From Rhizobium lentis (lineage in GTDB: Bacteria > Pseudomonadota > Alphaproteobacteria > Rhizobiales > Rhizobiaceae): 64,000 bases of DNA. Both the position numbers and the translations under genes were made by a program. Shown here one piece after another: positions 62,196-64,000 of this stretch. How positions within the stretch are numbered: the first letter of the stretch is position 1; the number at the start of each line of letters is the position of its first letter. The notes under the pieces are model-generated. The model saw only the letters and a list, made by a program, of their open reading frames with translations, searched no databases and was not told where the DNA came from. The DNA lies in assembly GCF_014200175.1 (NCBI RefSeq), contig NZ_JACHBD010000005.1, positions 372,001 through 436,000 on the forward strand. Reading direction: 5' to 3'.

Positions 62196-62468
62196 CTCTT
62201 GGAGCTCCGGCCAAGGTGAGCAGAAGAGGCGAGGTCTCAAGTGGCCGGAGTACCGGGTGAGGCAAATCCGTGACGTGGCGGTGCTTTCTCGTTCCGGCGA
62301 GAGCACCGTCCGATCGCCGATAACCGCGACAACAACAATCTCGATTAAAGCGGCGTGGAAGATCGGCGCTCACGCCTAGCAGGGCCGGTGTGCGCCCCAG
62401 GCGGGAAAGCGTGGTGGGGCCGCTTCCCGAGAGCAGACGCTCCCTCCAGGCGATTTCCCCGACCGGCG
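62196..62468. other. 273-bp gap without recognisable gene
   Basis: Short open frames exist on both strands, but none has a ribosome site or a recognisable domain. Composition shifts back to GC-rich. It may be a scar between the AraC/MFS insert and the ArsR/SRPBCC pair. Confidence 0.35.
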
Positions 62469-62972
62469 CTACCCGCCTATGCTGGACAGCAATTCGTCGA
62501 GCTGCTCCAGCTGCTCCGGCAATGCGGCCGCCGAGCCCTGCAGGGCTTCCTCGAGCGCCTGCTTGGACGGATAGACTTCGTGGAAAGTCAGGAGTGTCTT
62601 GCCGCCTTGATCCTCGAAGGTCACGGTCGTGATCGCGCCCTCTTCGCCCTCGTCGTTGGTCCAGACGATGCGTTCGTTCGGCACCACCTCGAGATATTTG
62701 CCGTAAAAGGCCATGGTGTCCGAACCGTCGGCGCCGAATTCCAGCCGATATTTGCCGCCGGTACGCACGTCCATCTCGCATGAGACGAGCGAAATGCCGG
62801 ATACCGATTTCGGCACCCACCAGCGCCGGAACAGCTCGGGCTGGCTCCACGTCCTGTACACCGTGCTCGGCGGCGCATTGAATATCCTGGTTACCAGGAG
62901 TTCGCGATCGCCTCTGCGCTCGACCGACGTGCGGTTCTCAGCACCACCTGCACCGTTACCTCGCTCAGTCAT
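62469..62972 (-). CDS. SRPBCC/AHSA1-family protein
   Basis: 167 aa. It has the AHSA1 (Aha1 C-terminal-like) helix-grip fold: LLVTRIFNAPPSTVYRTWSQ, ELFRRWWVPK, YRLEFGADGSDTMAF, IVWTNDEGEEG and the final helix. Such proteins bind hydrophobic ligands in the cytoplasm. The start overlaps the ArsR gene's stop by 8 bp, a pairing found very widely between ArsR-type regulators and AHSA1 proteins. Ligand unknown. Confidence 0.86.
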   Translation of the reverse strand: MTERGNGAGGAENRTSVERRGDRELLVTRIFNAPPSTVYRTWSQPELFRRWWVPKSVSGISLVSCEMDVRTGGKYRLEFGADGSDTMAFYGKYLEVVPNERIVWTNDEGEEGAITTVTFEDQGGKTLLTFHEVYPSKQALEEALQGSAAALPEQLEQLDELLSSIGG

Positions 62973-63312
62973 CGCTTCCCTCCCGTTTCATCTCGCTGAT
63001 GATCTCGTCCAATGCTTCGAAGCGGGCCTCGAAGAGCTTGCGATGCGCCTCGATCCACTCGGCCTCCGCCTTGAGGCCGCGTGTCCCAAGCTTGCAGGTT
63101 CTCACCCGTCCGACCTTCTGCGTGACGACCAGCCCCGCCCGCTCGAGAACCTGGACGTGCTTCTTCATGCCGGTCAGCGTCATCTGGAACTGATCCGCCA
63201 GACTGGTGATCGTCGCGTCCCCCCGCCCAAGCTGATCGATGATCCCTCGGCGGGTTGCATCGGACAGCGCCGCAAACGAGAGGTCGAGGGGAGGATCTGC
63301 ATACTGAACCAT
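62965..63312 (-). CDS. ArsR-family transcriptional regulator
   Basis: 115 aa winged helix: FAALSDATRRGIIDQLGRGD, the recognition helix region ITSLADQFQMTLTGMKKHVQ, and the wing VVTQKVGRVRTCKL. There is no CxCxxC metal box, so it is a non-metal member of the type usually coupled to an SRPBCC gene. It is the first gene of that two-gene operon and probably autoregulated; CTAGTTCAGTGTTTCTAAC just upstream is a possible operator. Confidence 0.87.
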   Translation of the reverse strand: MVQYADPPLDLSFAALSDATRRGIIDQLGRGDATITSLADQFQMTLTGMKKHVQVLERAGLVVTQKVGRVRTCKLGTRGLKAEAEWIEAHRKLFEARFEALDEIISEMKREGSDD

Positions 63313-63409
63313 CTAGTTCAGTGTTTCTAACCTGCTTGTGCAGGAAGCGCAAGCGTTCCGAACTTTCCAGGCCGTAGACCGATCATCCGAAGAAGTCCTT
63401 GACGCCGGA

Positions 63410-63715
63410 GTGGCGAATGCAAACCAGGCCGGTCAGAGAGATTCCACGAATGAAATCGCCGACAAGATCGCGGGTGAACACAGCCTGACGAAGGCACAGG
63501 GCAAGGCCATAGTCGAAGCGGTGATCGCCTCGATCACTCAAGCCGCGATTGCCGGCAACGAAACCTCACTGCCTGGATTTGGCAAGTTCAAGGCGAAGGC
63601 AATGCCGGAGCGCGAGGCGCGCAATCCGGCGACCGGCGCGACCATCAAAGTCGCAGCAGCCAGGAAGCTAGCGTTTACGCCGGCCAAGGCACTTAAGGAC
63701 GCATTGAACAAGTAA
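63410..63715 (+). CDS. HU-family DNA-binding protein with unclear start
   Basis: The HU domain reads NEIADKIAGEHSLTKAQGKA, then SLPGFGKFKAKAMPEREARN and KLAFTPAKALKDALNK. GFGKF, the Arg-Asn-Pro arm (REARNPATG) and the C-terminal helix are intact, so it should bend DNA as a nucleoid protein. Relatives start a few residues before NEIA, but here no ATG exists; the codons read AGA GAT TCC ACG AAT. GTG at 63410 or GTG at 63338 are the only possible starts, neither with a good ribosome site. It may be a gene that has lost its own start, or a real gene with an unusual N-terminal extension. Confidence 0.6.
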   Translation: MANANQAGQRDSTNEIADKIAGEHSLTKAQGKAIVEAVIASITQAAIAGNETSLPGFGKFKAKAMPEREARNPATGATIKVAAARKLAFTPAKALKDALNK

Positions 63716-63731
63716 AGCGGTCTGAGCAAGC

Positions 63732-63757
63732 ACACCCGGTCCGCGGGGACCAGGTGT
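63732..63757 (+). terminator. Terminator downstream of the HU-like gene
   Basis: ACACCCGGTCC (63732-63742) pairs with GGACCAGGTGT (63747-63757) with one mismatch and a 4-base loop, followed by a T-rich stretch. Confidence 0.6.
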
Positions 63758-63781
63758 TCGTTCTTCCACGCTCGATTTTAT

Positions 63782-64000
63782 TCCGAGGCCCCCTGCCCTG
63801 CCAACTAGCGAAGGAACGCATCGACTGGCGCATCGCCGTCATGTCTGCACAGACAATCATGGATTATCCATTCCATGTTGGCGGCCGCACGGCGCTGGCG
63901 CTTCGTGGTCATGTGCACTACTTGGCACTTGGGGCGAGAAAATCTTCATCTATGGCGATGCGCTGCGCTGGCTCGCGAACCTCCCAGCCAATGGCTTCCC
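63782..64000 (+). pseudogene. Frameshifted AbiEi-antitoxin-like fragment (runs off the window)
   Basis: One frame reads LAKERIDWRIAVMSAQTIMD and then HVGGRTALALRGHVHYLALG, the core of the AbiEi_3 N-terminal domain (HVGGxTALxLxGxxHYL). It continues after a +1 shift near 63930 as EKIFIYGDALRWLANLPANG, which fits the next strands. Either one base is missing or added, or the gene is dead. No start or ribosome site is visible, and the winged-helix part upstream is not recognisable. Confidence 0.5.

Noticed and set aside
62161..62850. 229-codon minus-strand open frame
   Set aside because: It overlaps the SRPBCC gene in another frame, lacks a ribosome site, and shows no domain; a compositional shadow.

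Overview
The window looks like a replicon (chromosome or large plasmid) of a fast-growing Rhizobium of the R. leguminosarum / R. etli group. The evidence is the GC-rich coding, the strong GGAGG ribosome sites, a complete rhizobial-type glycerol ABC operon (glpR-glpD-glpSTPQUV-glpK), and many promoters of the alphaproteobacterial general-stress type (GGAAC-N17-GTT, read by EcfG/RpoE2/RpoE4 sigma factors). No rRNA, tRNA, CRISPR array or intact insertion sequence was seen.

Region 1 (1-7.0 kb) is a glycan or glycoconjugate cluster. Four overlapping minus-strand genes (an SDR epimerase, a glycoside-hydrolase-like/SDR fusion, a GT4 glycosyltransferase and a CgeB-like glycosyltransferase cut by the left edge) diverge from a zinc alcohol dehydrogenase plus Gfo/Idh/MocA oxidoreductase pair. 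Region 2 (7.0-17.6 kb) is a general-stress island. It holds small acidic or membrane proteins, a nucleotidyltransferase/metallophosphoesterase pair, an APC permease with a cytosolic tail, a protein-isoaspartate methyltransferase/erythromycin-esterase fusion, a DUF4142 periplasmic protein and a pyruvate-oxidase-like TPP enzyme. Nearly every transcription unit there is preceded by a GGAAC-N17-GTT promoter at a sensible distance. The same promoter occurs before the DUF1328 gene (44.5 kb) and the DUF2934 gene (54.1 kb).

Region 3 (17.6-31.2 kb) is a catabolic unit: a FadR-type GntR regulator, a DUF1537 four-carbon acid-sugar kinase, an Opp/Dpp-type ABC importer, a DHDPS/NAL-family aldolase, a sialidase-fold protein without a signal peptide, an iron-type alcohol dehydrogenase and a PdxA2-type dehydrogenase. 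The likely logic is import of a sugar-acid compound, aldol cleavage, oxidation to a four-carbon acid, phosphorylation, and oxidative decarboxylation to dihydroxyacetone phosphate. A miniature alanyl-tRNA-synthetase-like protein lies just downstream. Region 4 (31.2-41.3 kb) is the glycerol operon. Its two ATPases carry complementary defects that predict one working and one degenerate ATP site.

Region 5 (41.4-54.0 kb) is mixed: a DMT exporter with a divergent LysR regulator, DUF992 and DUF1328 proteins, an ABC-F ATPase, an aldose-epimerase-like protein, an EmrAB-type efflux pair with a divergent TetR, and mannonate dehydratase with a GntR regulator. Region 6 (54.1-59.3 kb) has two small stress-type genes and surface-polysaccharide genes (O-antigen-ligase family protein, WbpM/CapD-type dehydratase, monotopic sugar-phosphate transferase). 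Region 7 (59.3-64 kb) looks like accessory DNA: a truncated dehydrogenase, AraC plus MFS efflux, ArsR plus SRPBCC, an HU-like gene with no clear start, and a frameshifted AbiEi-like fragment at the right edge. Further degraded gene tails (SDR at 9.8 kb, VOC at 45.3 kb) show where genes have been lost.
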